The notes below the pieces were generated by a model. It was given only the letters and a program-made list of their open reading frames with translations. It was not told the DNA's origin and searched no databases. Of a stretch of DNA of 64,000 nt, positions 33,817 to 45,335 are shown piece by piece (positions within the stretch are counted from its first letter, which is position 1; every line of letters begins with the position of its first letter). The stretch spans positions 142,750,734 to 142,814,733 of the forward strand of contig CM057462.1 of the NCBI GenBank assembly GCA_030035585.1. Direction: 5' to 3'. Origin of the DNA: Dugong dugon (lineage: Eukaryota > Chordata > Mammalia > Sirenia > Dugongidae). The position numbers and the translations under genes were made by a program.

Positions 33817-35920
33817 ATGAGCAGCTAACATTTGACAAAGGTCCAACGTCCATTAAATGGGGGAAAGATAGTTTCTTTAATAAATAGTGTTGGCATAACT
33901 TGGATATCCATCTGTAAAAAAATGAAACAAGACCTATATGTCACACCATGCACAAATACTCAGAATAGATCAAAGTCCCAAATATAAAATCTAAAATGAC
34001 AAAGATCATGGAAGAAAAAATAGGGACAATGCTAGGAGCCCTAATACATGGCATAAACAGAATACAAAACATTACTAACAATGCAAAACCACTAGATGAG
34101 AAACTAGATAACTGGGAGCTCCTAAAAATCAAACACTTATGTTCATCAAAAGAACGTCACCAAAAGAATAAAAAGACAACCTACAGACTAGGAAAAACTT
34201 TTTGGCTACGACACATTCGATCAACATCTAACCTCTAAAATCTATAAGATACTGCAAAACGTCAACAACCAAAGAACAAATAATCCAACTGAAAAATGAG
34301 TAAAGGATATGAACAGGCACTTAACCAAAGAAGACATTCAGGCGGCTAACAGATACATGAGGAAATGCTCGTGATCATTAGCCATTAGAGAAATGCAAAT
34401 AAAAACTATAATGGGATACCATCTCACCCCAACAAGGCTAGCATTAATCCAAAAAACACAAAACAGTAAATGTTGGAGAGATTGTAGAGAGACTGAAACA
34501 CTTATACACTGCTGGTGGGAATGTAAAATGGTATAACCACTTTGGAAATCGATTTGGTGCTTCCTTAAAAAGCTAGAAATACAGGTACCATATGATCCAG
34601 CGATCCCACTCTTTAGAATATATCCTAGAGAAATAAGAACCATCACACGAATAAATATATGCACTCCCATGTGTATTGCAGCACTGTTCACAACAGCAAA
34701 GAGATAGAAACAACCTAGGTGCCCATCAGCGGATGAAGGAATGAACAAATTATGGTATATTCACACAATGGAATACTACGCAGTGATAAAGAACAGTGAT
34801 GAATCCATGAAACATCTCACAACATGAATGAATCTGGAAGACATTATGTTGAGTGAAATTAGTCAGTCGCAAAAGGACAAATATTGTATGAGACCACTGT
34901 TGTAAGAACTCAATAAATGGTTTAAACACAGAAGAAAACGTTCTTTGATGGTTACGAGGGTGGGGAGGGAAGGAGAAGGGTATTCACTAACTAGATAGTA
35001 GACAAGAATTATGTTAGGTGAAGGGAAGGACAATACACAATTCAAGGGAAGTCAGCATAACTGGACTAAACCAAATGCTAAGAGGTTTCCTGAGTACAAT
35101 CACATACTTCGGGGGACTGAGTAACAGGTGCAGGGGTCTGGGGACCATGGTTTCAGGGGACAGCTAGGTCAATTGGCATAACAAAGTTTATTAAGAAAAT
35201 GTTCTGCATTCCACTTTGGTGATTGGTGTCTGAGGTCTTAAACCTAGCAAGTGGCCATCTAAGATGCATCAATTGGTCCCAACCCACCCGGAGCAAAGGA
35301 GAAGTAACAACAACAAAGACGCAAGGAAAATATTAGCCCAAGAGACAAAAAGGGCCACATAAACCAGAGACTTCATCAGCCTGAGGCCAGAAGAATGAGA
35401 TGGTGCCTGGCTACCACCAATGACTACCCTGACAGGGAACACAACAGAGAGTCCCTGATGAAGTAGGAGAAAAGTGGGGTGCAGAACTCAAATTCTAGTC
35501 AAAAGACTAGAGTTAATGGTCTGACTAAGACTGGAGGGACCCTAGAAAAAATGGCCCCCAGCCTCTCTGTTAACCCAGAATTGAAACCATTCCTGAAGCC
35601 AACTCTTCAGACAAATATTAGATTGGATTATCAGACATAAAATGATACTTTTGAAGAGTGTGCTTCTTAGTTCAAGTAGATATATGAGACTAAATAGGCA
35701 GCTCCTCTCTGGAGGCGAGATGAGAAAGCAGAAAGGGACAGGAGCTGGTTGAATGGACATGGGAAATCCAGGGTGGAAAGTAGGAGTGCGCTGATATATT
35801 ATAGGGATAGCAACTAGGGTCACATAACAATGTGTGTACATGTAATTTTATAAGAAACTAACTTGAGCTGTAAACTTTCACTTAAAGCACAATAAAAATA
35901 AAACATAAAAAAATAATAAA

Positions 35921-35928
35921 ACAAAGTG
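35921..35928. repeat. Probable target-site duplication, right (plus-strand L1)
   Basis: ACAAAGTG pairs with 26260-26267. Confidence 0.6.
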
Positions 35929-37145
35929 TCAGCCAAGCAATGTAAAGAAAATCCAAGTAGTTCTTAACCCAGTAAGATAAATTTGGAACTTTCAGAGAAA
36001 ATAGGAAATTCTAGATAAAATCTGGGGAAGTTTATTTTCTCTAAGTTCTGTCAATATAAGTTTTGGATGTCCTTGAGGGTAGCCTTTGTCAATAATATAT
36101 ATTTTTAAAGAATATGTGGCTTCTTGCGTATGCAATTATTATTTAATTTTTTAAGGTTACATGTAAAATACATAAAAATTAGCTCTTCCATATGTTTTCA
36201 AGTCTATCTTATAAAATAATCATATTGTTCTATTTAGAAATTTAGTTACATTTAACTAATACCTGTGTTTTACATTTTGTATGTGAAATAAAATTCCTTA
36301 TGTATTTTATACTGTATTTATAAATTTATATGTTGACTATTTTAGTACTTAAATTGTCTAAACATAAAACTTTCTAAATATTTATGCATCTCCTCTAAAT
36401 CTAATAAATCAAGATATACATACACAAAGTATAAAGTTTTTTAAATTTCTTACTATTGTTTTCAAACTTAAATCAGAAATTAAAAAGAAAAGGAAACAGG
36501 AGACTAATGAGTTAAATGTTCCAATGTGCTATATTATTTTTGAAAATCACTAATATTAAAGTAAATAAATGGTTAACATTTCCTGGTTTAAAATGTTGTG
36601 CTTTCTAGCCAAATTTCAAAGAATGTAACTCTCTCTCTAGAAAACACTTATAAAGCAGAACTGAGAAATGCATCATTACATCCCCCAACCTCAGTACAAT
36701 ATGTATAACAGAATAATTTTCATGAAGATCTCAAGTTACATTCAAAATGCAATTATTAGAAATTGCAATTATATGTTTTGAAAAGTATCCTGAATGTCAA
36801 CAGAAGAGATATTCCTTCCAACTGTGGCTGCTAAAAGAAAGCACTTATGGAAATCAATGTCTTGCTAATCACAGTATTAGTACTTTGATAATCACAAACA
36901 ATATTTTCAGCATTTTTTTTAATCCTGCTATGATAGCTTATTATTTATGTACAGGCATGCACTGTGGTTTATTAAAGTGTTAAGAAATGTGTTGGTAGGG
37001 TTGAGTTAATTTGCAATGCCTTAAAGTAGCTTCCTGTTTAAAACACTTAAGAATAGCATCACGGTTAGCCTTTTTGTGTAGGGCATGGGATTTTCAGGAA
37101 TATGTTTTTGACTTTAAGTGAAAGAGCCTGTGCTCATTCTTTTCT
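35929..37145. other. AT-rich unique DNA
   Basis: About 1.2 kb without a recognisable repeat or gene. It is very AT-rich from 36060 to 36560. A 78-codon open frame at 36747-36983 has no known motif and I treat it as chance. Confidence 0.5.
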
Positions 37146-37490
37146 TTCTTTCTTTAATTGTACTTTAGATGAAGGTTTACAGAACAAACAGTTTCTTATT
37201 AAACAGTCAGTACACATACTGTTTAATAACATTGGTTAACAACCCCACAACTTGTCAACACTCTCCCTTTTCGACCTTGGAGGACCTTTTCTTGGTGAAA
37301 ATATTCATAGTCTAAGTTACAACATTTCAAAATTTCTACACGTACAATTCAGTGACATCGATTACATTCTTCCAGTTGTGCTACTATTCTCACTATCCTT
37401 TTCCAAATTATAACATCACCATTATCTTCAACTCACTGCCCCATAGGCTTCCCATCAAAGCTTTGGAGTTGCTGTTGTCAATTTGATCTC
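37146..37490 (-). mobile_element. L1 3'-end fragments, minus strand
   Basis: Bases 37155-37275 are the L1 3' terminus (complement of an A-rich end, then GTACTTTAGATGAAGGTTTA and CACAACTTGTCAACACTCTC). From 37276 the sequence changes to an older-looking block with GTACAATTCAGTGACATCGA and ACCATTATCTTCAACTCAC, which resembles the 3'UTR of ancient mammalian L1s. They may be two separate truncated copies. Confidence 0.6.
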
Positions 37491-38875
37491 ACATAGATAC
37501 TTCTTTTTTTCCTGTACCTTAGATGAAGGTTTGCAGAACAAATAGTTTCTCATTAAAGAGTTAGTACACATTTTGCCCTATGACAATTGTTAACAACCTC
37601 ATGACATGTCAACACTGTCCCTTCTCAACTTTGGGTTCCCTATCAACAGCTTTCCTGTCCCATCCTGTTTTCTAGTCCTTGTCTCTGGACTGCTGTGCCT
37701 CATTAGTCCCAAGCACCATCTAGCTGTACTGGACTCAGTATGGTGGAGACCTTGGTAGCTGTGGTCCATTAGTCCTTTGGACCAATATTTTCCTTGTATC
37801 TTGTTCTCTTCATTCTCCCCTGCTCCTGAAGGGTTGAGACCAGTGGAGTATGTTAGATGGTTGCTCACAGGCTTTTAAGACCCCAGATGCTACTCACCAA
37901 GATAGAATGTAGAACGTTGTCTTTATAAACCGTGTTATGCCAGTAGAGCTAGATGTTCCCCGAGACCATGGTCCCCACAGCTCTCCGCCCAGCAATTCAG
38001 TCCCTCAGGGAGTTTGGAAGCTTCTATGGAGCTTCCATGACCTTTCCTTGTACAAGTTGTGCTTGCTTCTCCAGTATTGGGTACTGTCTTACTCTTCACC
38101 AAAGTTACCACTTATCTGTTGTCTATTTAGTTCCCCCCGCCACTCCTCCCACCTTCTTAATCAACAAAGATTGTTTTTTTGTGTGTGTAACTTTTACATG
38201 AGTTTTTACAATAGAGGTCTCATACAATATTTGTCATTTTGTGATTGACTAATTTCACTCAGCATAATGTCCTCCAGTTTCATCCACGTTATGAGATGCT
38301 TCACAGATTCATCGTTGTCCTTTATCTTCACATAATACTCCATTGTGTATGTACCATAGTTTGTTTATCCATTCATCTGTTGATAGACATCTAGGTTGTT
38401 TCCATCGTTTTGCTATTGTGAACAGTGCTACAATGAATATGGGTGTGCATACGTCTGTTCACGTGACGGCTCTTATTTCTCTAGGATATATTCCTAGGAG
38501 TCGGATTGCATTTTGTAGTGCTTTTTTTTTCTGTCGTGCTGACGTTTTCTTTGTTCCTCTTACTCTCCTGTGCTGAGTTCCTTTTGTTCGTGGATTTTTT
38601 TTCATTTCTTTTGTTTTTGTAGGTTTTTTTTTGCTGAGGCTTTAAGTTTTTATTCTTTATTTTGATGAGTAGGTTTGTTAACTTTCTTTGTGGTTACCGT
38701 GAAATTTATCTTTATCTTCCTAGATTTGAACCACTCTATTATTACTTGGTATTGCCTTGCCTTCCTCTTCCACTGTTTATTCCCTCTTTTATTGTTCTGA
38801 TGTTGTTGTCATTTACAGATTAACTGCTCTGATTCTCTGTTGTATTTCTTTGGGTTTTGGATAGTCCTTGAGAGT

Positions 38876-39969
38876 TCATTTCCTAAAGTGGTATGTGTCT
38901 GGTATGATCCTGCATCCTAGATTCTGCCTGTGAGCTGAAGGTGTTTATTCTCAGATCAAAGGACTCCCTTTAAGAATTCTTATAAGTTTGGTTTGGTTTT
39001 TACATATTCCCTTAATTTCTGTTTATCTGGAAATGTCTTAATTTTACCATCATATTTGAAGGAGAGTTTTGCAGGATATATTACTCTTGGCTGCGAATTT
39101 TTTCTTTCAAGATTTTGTATATGTCAACCCACTACCTTCTTGCCTGCATGGTTTCTGCTGAATAATCCGAGCTTAGTTCTATTGTTTCTCTTCTGTATGT
39201 GACTTTTTGTTGAGCTGCTCTCAGGATTCTTCATTTTCCTTTGGTTTTAGTGAGTGTGAGCTGCTCTCAGGATTCTTCATTTTCCTTTGGTTTTAGTGAG
39301 TGTGATTATGATATGCCTTGGTGATTTTCTTTTGGGGTCTATCCTAAATGGAGTTGGTTGAGCTTCTTGTATGGTCAGCTTTTCATCTTTCATGATATTG
39401 GGGAAGTTTTCTGTCAGCAATTCTTCAATGATCCTCTCTGTGTTTTCTGTTTTCTCCCCCTGTTCTGGAACTCTGATCACCAGTAGATTTTTGCTTTTGA
39501 TTGTATCCCACATAATTCTCAGGGTTTTTTCATTTTTGTTTGTTCTTTTTTCTGATTTTTCCTCAGAGTTGTATCCAAGTATTTGTATTCAATTTCCCTG
39601 ATCCTATCTTCCACCATTTCAAACCTGCTCCTCAGCCCTTCTGTGACACTACTGTCCATTTCTGAAATCTTGTTTATCTTTTGGATTTCTAATTATTGTT
39701 TTTGTATGATTTCTAGATATGAATTTATTTTAGCATTTTGTTCCTGTATTATTTTCTTGAATTCTTCCATTTTTTGTCCATATTTTCCATGAATTTGTCT
39801 GCCTTTTCCATGAATTTGTCTGTTTTTCCTTATTTTTGTCTGCTTTTTGCTTCAACTCTTGGATAGCTCTGAATATTAGAGATTTGAATTCCCTGTCAGG
39901 TAGTTCTAGTGTCTTTTCTTCTACTGGAAGGTCATCTGGTGTTTTATTTTGGACACCTACTGGAACCAT
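38876..39969 (-). pseudogene. L1 ORF1 pseudogene with 46-bp duplication
   Basis: The ATG at 39969 starts MVPVGVQNKTPDDLPVEEKT, followed by a Lys/Glu-rich coiled-coil region with a repeated TNSWKRQTNSWK stretch. The RRM part is open at 39513-39277 (EKTENTERIIEELLTENFPN, IDPKRKSPRHII). A perfect 46-bp tandem duplication (39212-39303) shifts the frame at this point. The C-terminal domain continues in another frame down to the stop at 38876-38878. Apart from that duplication and a few stops it is one of the better kept ORF1 copies here. Confidence 0.88.
39212..39303. repeat. Perfect 46-bp tandem duplication within ORF1
   Basis: The block that begins GAGCTGCTCTCAGGATTCTT and ends TTTTAGTGAGTGT is at 39212-39257 and again, without a single difference, at 39258-39303. 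The other L1 copies have it once. Confidence 0.97.
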
Positions 39970-41412
39970 CCTGTCCTGTTTTAGTAAATGTTTTGATATT
40001 GTCTGCTGTCTTCAGGGCATTCAGTGGCTATTTTCCGCATTTATTGATTGTAGATTTGCTTGCTTTGTCCTACTTTTTTGTTTATTTGGTTATGTCTGAG
40101 CAGGCGGGCTGCACGTTCTTTGTTGTTTCCTCATCTGTGGGCAGAATACTTTTCATCTCCTTCTCCAATGGGCAGGGTCAGTCACTCAGGTATGGTACAG
40201 CAGTGCAGGTCCAGCTGAAGGGGAATTGCTGGGATGGTTTGTTTGTGGCACATACTAGGGCTAACAGTGCAGACCAGGAATCAGTGCAGGGCAGGTTCCA
40301 GTAGGCCGTGCCTATGCTACTTGGGAGTGTGATGTTCAGCACATGATGCAGGTAGGCAGGAAGGAGGGGGTAGATTGTGATTTGTGAAGCTAAGATGGGT
40401 ATGAGAAAGATGAGAGAGAGGAGAGAGGAACAGGAGCCAAAAACATACACACAAACGAAAAAGAGTGCTAAGGGAGCTTGCTGTTGGAGTGGAGAGATGA
40501 GAGACTGAGAAATGGGGAAAAACAAAAATAAAAAAAAGAAAAAGGTTAAAACAAAAAAGTGAATAAATCAAGAAACTGGATATGAAGAAAGACAATAAGG
40601 CAATAAGAGAGAGAAGAAAACAAAACAAAGAAACAACAACCAAAAAAAAAAACTTAAACCAAAAAAATACAAAACAAAAACAAAAGAAAAATAAATCAAG
40701 AAAAAAGATATGCCCCCAGAGATGTCCCTGTGTGCGCAGTACTACCCAGCTAGAACGTGCTCCCAAGCCAAGACAAGAAAAAGAAAAGAAACAAACAAAT
40801 CAAAACAGAAAAAATCAGAGTGAACAAACAAACAAAAAAGCCCCAGGGGTCCCACCAGCTTGGCAGCAGGAGCCGGGAAGCAGTTTCACAGTCGAGCAGT
40901 GTTTCACAGGCTTTCAGGAAGAAGCAAAGATGGCGCACAGAGCCAGGTATTTGAGAGGAAGGAGCGGGAGGTGGTGAGAGGTAAGGAAGAAATCTAAAGA
41001 AGTGGAAAAAAGCAACACCAGTAGCCAACAAAAGGCACTTAGGGAGCTGGCCAGTGCGGGCAGGTGGAATCCAAGAGACACTGGGGTGAAGCTGATGCTT
41101 CCCCACCAAGAAACTGTGGCTGCAGGAAGCAGAGGAGGCTAAGTGGGGGTGAAGAAGGGTGGCGGTGGGAAAGCCTATATCGCTGGTTACCAGTTGTTCT
41201 GTCTCCTGCCGAAAGCTCCGTGAGGCTGCTTTCTTGTACCCCTGTTTGCCGAACTCCGACTGGAGTCCAACATGGCAGATCTGTGCTGCAGTAGCTGATA
41301 GGGGACCTCTGCCGGTATCTCTCTTCACTTTCTGTTCTCAGTCAGTTTCTTATTCCATTCAATGCTTGGCTGAGTTCTTTATTTCTTCATTTGATGCTTA
41401 GGGTTTCAGGAT

Positions 41413-41860
41413 AGACTTTTTTTTTTAATAGAAGATACAAATACATAACTTCTTTTAATTATACTCTTGAAATATGTCACAAATCAAAATTACAGAATGC
41501 AGTCCAGTCCAGTAAAGGGTTGTACAAATATTGATGTGGGGGCAGGGAAAAGCAGTTTCTGTTTCTCCTGGCCCTGAGAGGGTTGCCTTTTCCATCTCTG
41601 AGCTCATTCTTTTCATTATTTCTATTATCAGTTGTAAACATTGGGTTCGAAACATTTTTCTACTAAAAAAAATATTATGCCACCGAAGAGAATTGATCTT
41701 TTCATGCCAAGCAAATTGGGATTTATTTTCACAGCTGATTGAGTGACTGAGTTTGCTTACCAAAAAAGAAAAGAAAGAAATCATCAAGGAGTGAAATGCA
41801 GAGCACTTCAGTCATCTAGGGTGATTCTTGTCATGGACATCCATATTATAATGCTGAGTT
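41413..41860 (-). pseudogene. Possible 3' end of a retrocopied transcript
   Basis: A run of 10 T (about 41418-41427) lies directly beyond the L1 5' end. On the minus strand this is a poly-A tail, preceded about 20-25 bases earlier by ATTAAA (complement near 41453-41460), then by sequence of normal base composition. That is how the end of a processed mRNA copy looks. A 111-codon open frame at 41455-41787 (minus) has no recognisable domain. The gene of origin is unknown, and the upper border is arbitrary. Confidence 0.35.
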
Positions 41861-42104
41861 CTTTTTGAAGTTATTCTAAATGATGTTTGCAACACAACTC
41901 TAGTCTCCTATGTTCAACTTAAGCCCTTACTTAACTCCTGGTTAACATTTTATGTTTTGTGTGAACTCGTAAAAAGTGCTTTTGTTAATTAACAAAACAA
42001 AACATAATGCTAAAAAATCAAGTTCTCTTATACAGATGGTAAGAAACTTGGCTCTTTGAAATCCTGTCACTAAGAATGGAATACCACCTGTCTGTCAGTA
42101 GACC

Positions 42105-42296
42105 TTCCAGAATAAGACTGACTAGGAAGAAAGGTCTGGCAATCTGCTTCTGAAAATCAGCCAATTTAAACCCTGTGGATTACAATGGGCTAATGCACAA
42201 CTAATCACAGAAAAAGTGCAGAACTGGAAAGAGTTTTGTTCCATTGTGTATAGTGTCACCAACAGTCAGGGACATACTGGATGACAGCTAACAACA
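42105..42296 (+). mobile_element. RTE-tailed SINE of the AfroSINE group
   Basis: The plus-strand run GGAAGAAAGGTCTGGCAATC, AAACCCTGTGGATTACAATG, GTTTTGTTCCATTGTG and GATGACAGCTAACAACAACA follows the known afrotherian SINE variant that ends in the RTE 3' sequence and (AAC)n. It is moderately diverged. Confidence 0.75.
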
Positions 42297-43192
42297 ACAG
42301 CTCTTGCCTGGAGGAGCTGAGTCACTTTTACAAAGAGAAGCATCTCGATTTACAAACCGTGTTCAGAGCTTCAGAAAAGGGGTTGCTGGACACAGTAGTT
42401 CACATTGTTTTAAACTTTGTAGTTCTATACTTAGTCTACTTCTCAGTTCAAACCTGACTGCAACCTCTTTTCACACAGCCAACCTTGCTTTGTACACTGC
42501 TGTGCTTAAACTTTACCTGAATTCCACCCTCCCTCAAAATCCTATAATAAGATGACATCTTTATTTGTAAGGTGGAAAGCATTCCATAATTCTTCTTAAG
42601 GGAATTTTTATCACCTAATTAGAGAAGATGAAATTTTGTGTTATCTTTACAGATTATTTCACTATTTGATCAAGCTCACCTATACTTACCTTGATTATTT
42701 TCTGAATTCTTTACATACTATTTTTCTGGGAACACCAGAGTGCTTACAAATATTTAGGTGACATCCAATAGGATTCTGCATATTTCTCAAGTTAATTGGG
42801 TTCTAGAGTGAGAGATTTTATGGTCATTCTAAGAAGAGCTCTCTGTGATGATGAATTTAAAAATTTCATAACAAATGTTTGTTTAACTTATATTTAAACA
42901 TGTGGAAGACACCATTTTGTATAATTCAGAGACATTAAAAAGAGTGATTATGTCATAACATTTTACTGGAGCAAAAAATACATTTTAATATGAGAATATA
43001 AATATAATATATGATGAAAAATTATTAAGATACAGTTTAGATGGATAACAAGTAATCTTTATCATGTTCTTTAAAGTGGCAAAATAATGATCATTTAAGT
43101 ACTGAAGAAAACAAAATATTTAAATGAAATTACTATTAAATCATGGAACTTACTCATGGGAGAGCAACTTGCACATAGTGTTCTCAGTTACC
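42297..43192. other. Unique AT-rich DNA
   Basis: I see no gene and no recognised repeat. The open frame at 42304-42555 (83 codons) has no identifiable motif. Confidence 0.5.
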
Positions 43193-43211
43193 TGAGTATT
43201 GCAGTAAAATC

Positions 43212-43415
43212 GAAAACCAAACCTACGCCATCCAGCCGATTTCAACTCATAGCGACCCTATAGGACAGAGTAGAACTGCCCTGTAGGGTTTCCAAGGTTG
43301 TAATCTTTACAGAAGCAGATTTCCACATCCTTCTTCCATGAAACAGTTGGTGGGTTTCAACTGCCAACCTTAAAGTTAGCAGCTGAGTACTTAACCACTG
43401 CATAACCAGGGTTTC
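43212..43415 (-). mobile_element. AfroSINE with target-site duplication
   Basis: The minus-strand SINE starts at the low end with the complement of its tail (AAAACCAAACC), then CATAGCGACCCTATAGGACA, AGAGTAGAACTGCCC, the internal variant block with TAATCTTTACAGAAGCAGAT, and the tRNA-like head (AGCAGCTGAGTACTTAACCA, ending ACCAGGGTTTC). TGAGTATTGCA (43193-43203) and TGAGTAATGCA (43418-43428) are its target duplication, 10 of 11 identical. Confidence 0.92.
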
Positions 43416-43428
43416 TTTGAGTAATGCA

Positions 43429-45184
43429 TACAGCCTTAAACTCTTAATATAAATATTTTCTGACTAACTTGCTTTTTAGTCATTACATACTGCAAATAAC
43501 TAATAAAAATTAGTGTGATAATAAATTAAAATCTATGTTCATTTTAATATCATTATCAGTTATCTAGAGTTTTAAAAATGACCTTTTGTAGGAAAAATAT
43601 TATTACTGTCCAATAATAATGAGTATAAAACTAAAAAAATCAAGAATAAATTTTAAAAATATTCTAATAGAGAAAGAAACCCATTAAAATTGCTAAAACA
43701 TGATAGATAAAATAATTACTTATTGGTGCATATTTTATGTATCTTACTGCCAAATATTTGGATGATTGTTATTTTTATAACTCTTATAGAAAAATGCAAT
43801 GATCCAGGCCTTTATCTGTGTTATAGTTACAAGAGCTGACCCGATACTGGAGTTGTCACAGATCCACTCAAGTAGAAGATTCCATGCTGTCAACCTCTTT
43901 GCTTGTTGGAATTGGAGCATATCATGAGATAGCTGGTGAATTCTCTCTTTATCAAATAACCCTCCATCTCTATGGATAAAACTGTGAGTACGTACTTTAA
44001 TATACTCACTACAATACACTGTAAATTTAAGTCTTTTTTCATAGCATGCTAGGAGCCTAGGAATGCACTGCCATAATTGCTGAGGTGGGAATTTTATATA
44101 AAGAATTTTGTTTGGTTCTGTCTGTTATAGTTCACGCCAACCTTAGGGAAGGAAGTTAATTGTACTTAAGCCTCTTGAGTGATTCAGTATTAGTCTTACA
44201 ACAAGATGATCTTCCTAAGAGAAAAAGAAACACACAGCTTATGCAGCACAAGTGTCTGCCTCTGCCTCTCTTGGCTTTAAATTTATGTTCAAGGCATTTT
44301 TATTAAAGCTAGAAAACATCAGTAGGCATCATTTTAAAAATGTCATGCTATGCCAAATGCCTGGACTTTCTTTCAGATTCCTTTATAGAATCTGATGGGT
44401 TTTTTTTGTTTGTTTGTTTGTTTGGTTTTTTTTTTAGTTTTTTCTTGATTCTTTTTTTAAAAAAAAAGAATACATATGTACATGTTATAGCTCTTATTCA
44501 AACACTTAGCTTAATATAGGGGTCATCATTTCCTGTTTCAGCTGAATATCAAAACGATACAGCTCTTCAGAGAGAATTGTGTCTGGCACTTTACTTCCCT
44601 AGAGCAAGACAACTCTCTAATATCCCTTAACAATCAATTAGATCTGAAACAAAGTGTGATACGGTGTTAATGGCTTCAGACTCTTCACTTAGATACCTTG
44701 CCTGAACAAGGACCTTAAAGATTTTTCAAGTAGGAATGACATTTGAAAAGCACAGAAGATTTTTATATCAAAACACTTTTCAAAATAGACAGTAGAACAT
44801 ATTAGGAAATGAATCTAACAGTGAGATTTGCATTTGTTGGTAATTTTTATAAATTAGACATGATTTACACATGAAATTCATAATTATAATAAAGTGATAT
44901 CTTCATGTAACGTGCCTAGAAGAATGAATTTAGTTGAAACTCTGAAAAAAATGAGGTTTATTGAGAATTTAAAATGAATAATGGATAAATAAGGAAGTGG
45001 AACATGGTTCCCACCAAAATACCTTTGACTTCCCAAAGCAAGATCTGTACTTACACATCTTATACGCTGTTTCTTTTCTCTACCACTGTCATCTATCAAG
45101 CTTTCCTCTCACAATGCTGATTATTGATGCAGCTACAAGTTATTTCCCAGAAGACCCTGTCTATAACATATTGCTATGATATAA
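43429..45184. other. Unique AT-rich DNA
   Basis: No gene is recognised. The 91-codon minus frame at 43744-44019 (contains TAWNLLLEWICDNSSIGSAL) looks less biased than most chance frames here. It matches no family I know and I cannot see splice sites that would make it an exon. A T/G-rich low-complexity stretch lies at 44401-44470. Confidence 0.45.
44401..44470. repeat. (TTTG)n and poly-T low-complexity tract
   Basis: It contains TTTGTTTGTTTGTTTG, then a T run of 10, and ends with a run of A (44459-44467). Confidence 0.85.
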
Positions 45185-45335
45185 ACGAACACAAACAATA
45201 TTTAATGGGTATCTTCTATTTGACATTTAGTGTGCTGTGTGCTTTATAAACATTATCCTATAGAAACTTCACATCCATGCTATGAATTTGCTAGTATTGT
45301 TCTTTGGCTACGTATGAGGAAAAGAAGGCATATTT
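45185..45335 (-). mobile_element. MIR SINE, diverged
   Basis: AATATTTAATGGGTATCTTC, GTGTGCTGTGTGCTTTATAA and ATGAGGAAAAGAAGGC match in order the complement of the MIR 3' half (…GTGCCAGGCACTGTGCTAAG… pattern). It is the ancient mammalian tRNA-derived family, and highly decayed here. Confidence 0.55.

Larger units (their letters stand above)
29062..34994 (+). pseudogene. L1 ORF2 pseudogene, split by an LTR and an RTE
   Basis: The expected start codon is ATA (29062-29064) where the other copies have ATG. Endonuclease traces run from about 29100 (NVNGLNTPIKRQRV, CCLQETYLRLKD, IINIYAPSDRAP) to about 29830, including FSDHKAIKVEINN with the Ser-Asp-His triplet kept. The solo LTR interrupts the linker to the RT. 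RT pieces at 31318-31833 show [26 protein letters not shown] and FSDDMIL, where the usual Ala of FADD is Ser but both Asp remain. An RTE interrupts the C-terminal part at 32267-33816. After it the frame resumes (EEKIGTMLGALIHGINRIQN). A run of 23 A near 30921-30943 lies in the RT region and breaks the frame. Confidence 0.9.
26268..35920 (+). mobile_element. Full-length L1 LINE, type A, with two later insertions
   Basis: The span is 9.65 kb. Without the solo LTR (29837-30318 plus one duplication copy) and the RTE (32267-33816) the L1 is about 7.6 kb. Order: type A 5'UTR (26268-27683), ORF1 (27684-28625), spacer, ORF2 (from about 29062 to 34994), 3'UTR with AATAAA at 35891-35896, and an A-rich tail to 35920. 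The start GAGGTGGGGTCAAGATGGCA resembles the start of other mammalian L1s. Both ORFs are broken. It is the host for one endogenous-retrovirus LTR and one RTE, so it predates both. Confidence 0.93.
37495..41412 (-). mobile_element. L1 with internal loss of ORF2 (half-L1 structure)
   Basis: This minus-strand type B L1 of about 3.9 kb is made of tail and 3'UTR, the last few hundred bases of ORF2 (to about 38518), then directly the ORF2 start codon and spacer (38519 onward), ORF1 (38876-39969) and a 5'UTR that ends at 41412. Compared with the copy at 6402-14327, about 3.3 kb of ORF2 including the endonuclease and the whole RT is missing between GGATTGC and CATTTTG. The 5'UTR is also shorter at its end. 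The result resembles half-L1 (HAL1) elements, but whether it ever moved in this form is open. Confidence 0.88.

Noticed and set aside
26260..35928. Longer target duplication for the plus-strand L1
   Set aside because: Only ACAAAGTG is shared. Extending it to the left or right gives mismatches at nearly every base, so I keep it at eight bases with moderate confidence.
38500..38540. Explanation of the missing ORF2 in the half-L1 by splicing of the L1 RNA
   Set aside because: The sense-strand junction lacks a GT donor: other copies continue with ACA or ACC after the ATG. So a spliced-RNA origin is not supported; a deletion or RT jump is more likely.
41013..41412. A CpG island or gene promoter at the GC-richer patches (12700-14050, 20700-22000, 23600-24750, 26400-27450, 40100-41350)
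   Set aside because: All five patches coincide with L1 5'UTRs of type A or B, and no host exon follows.
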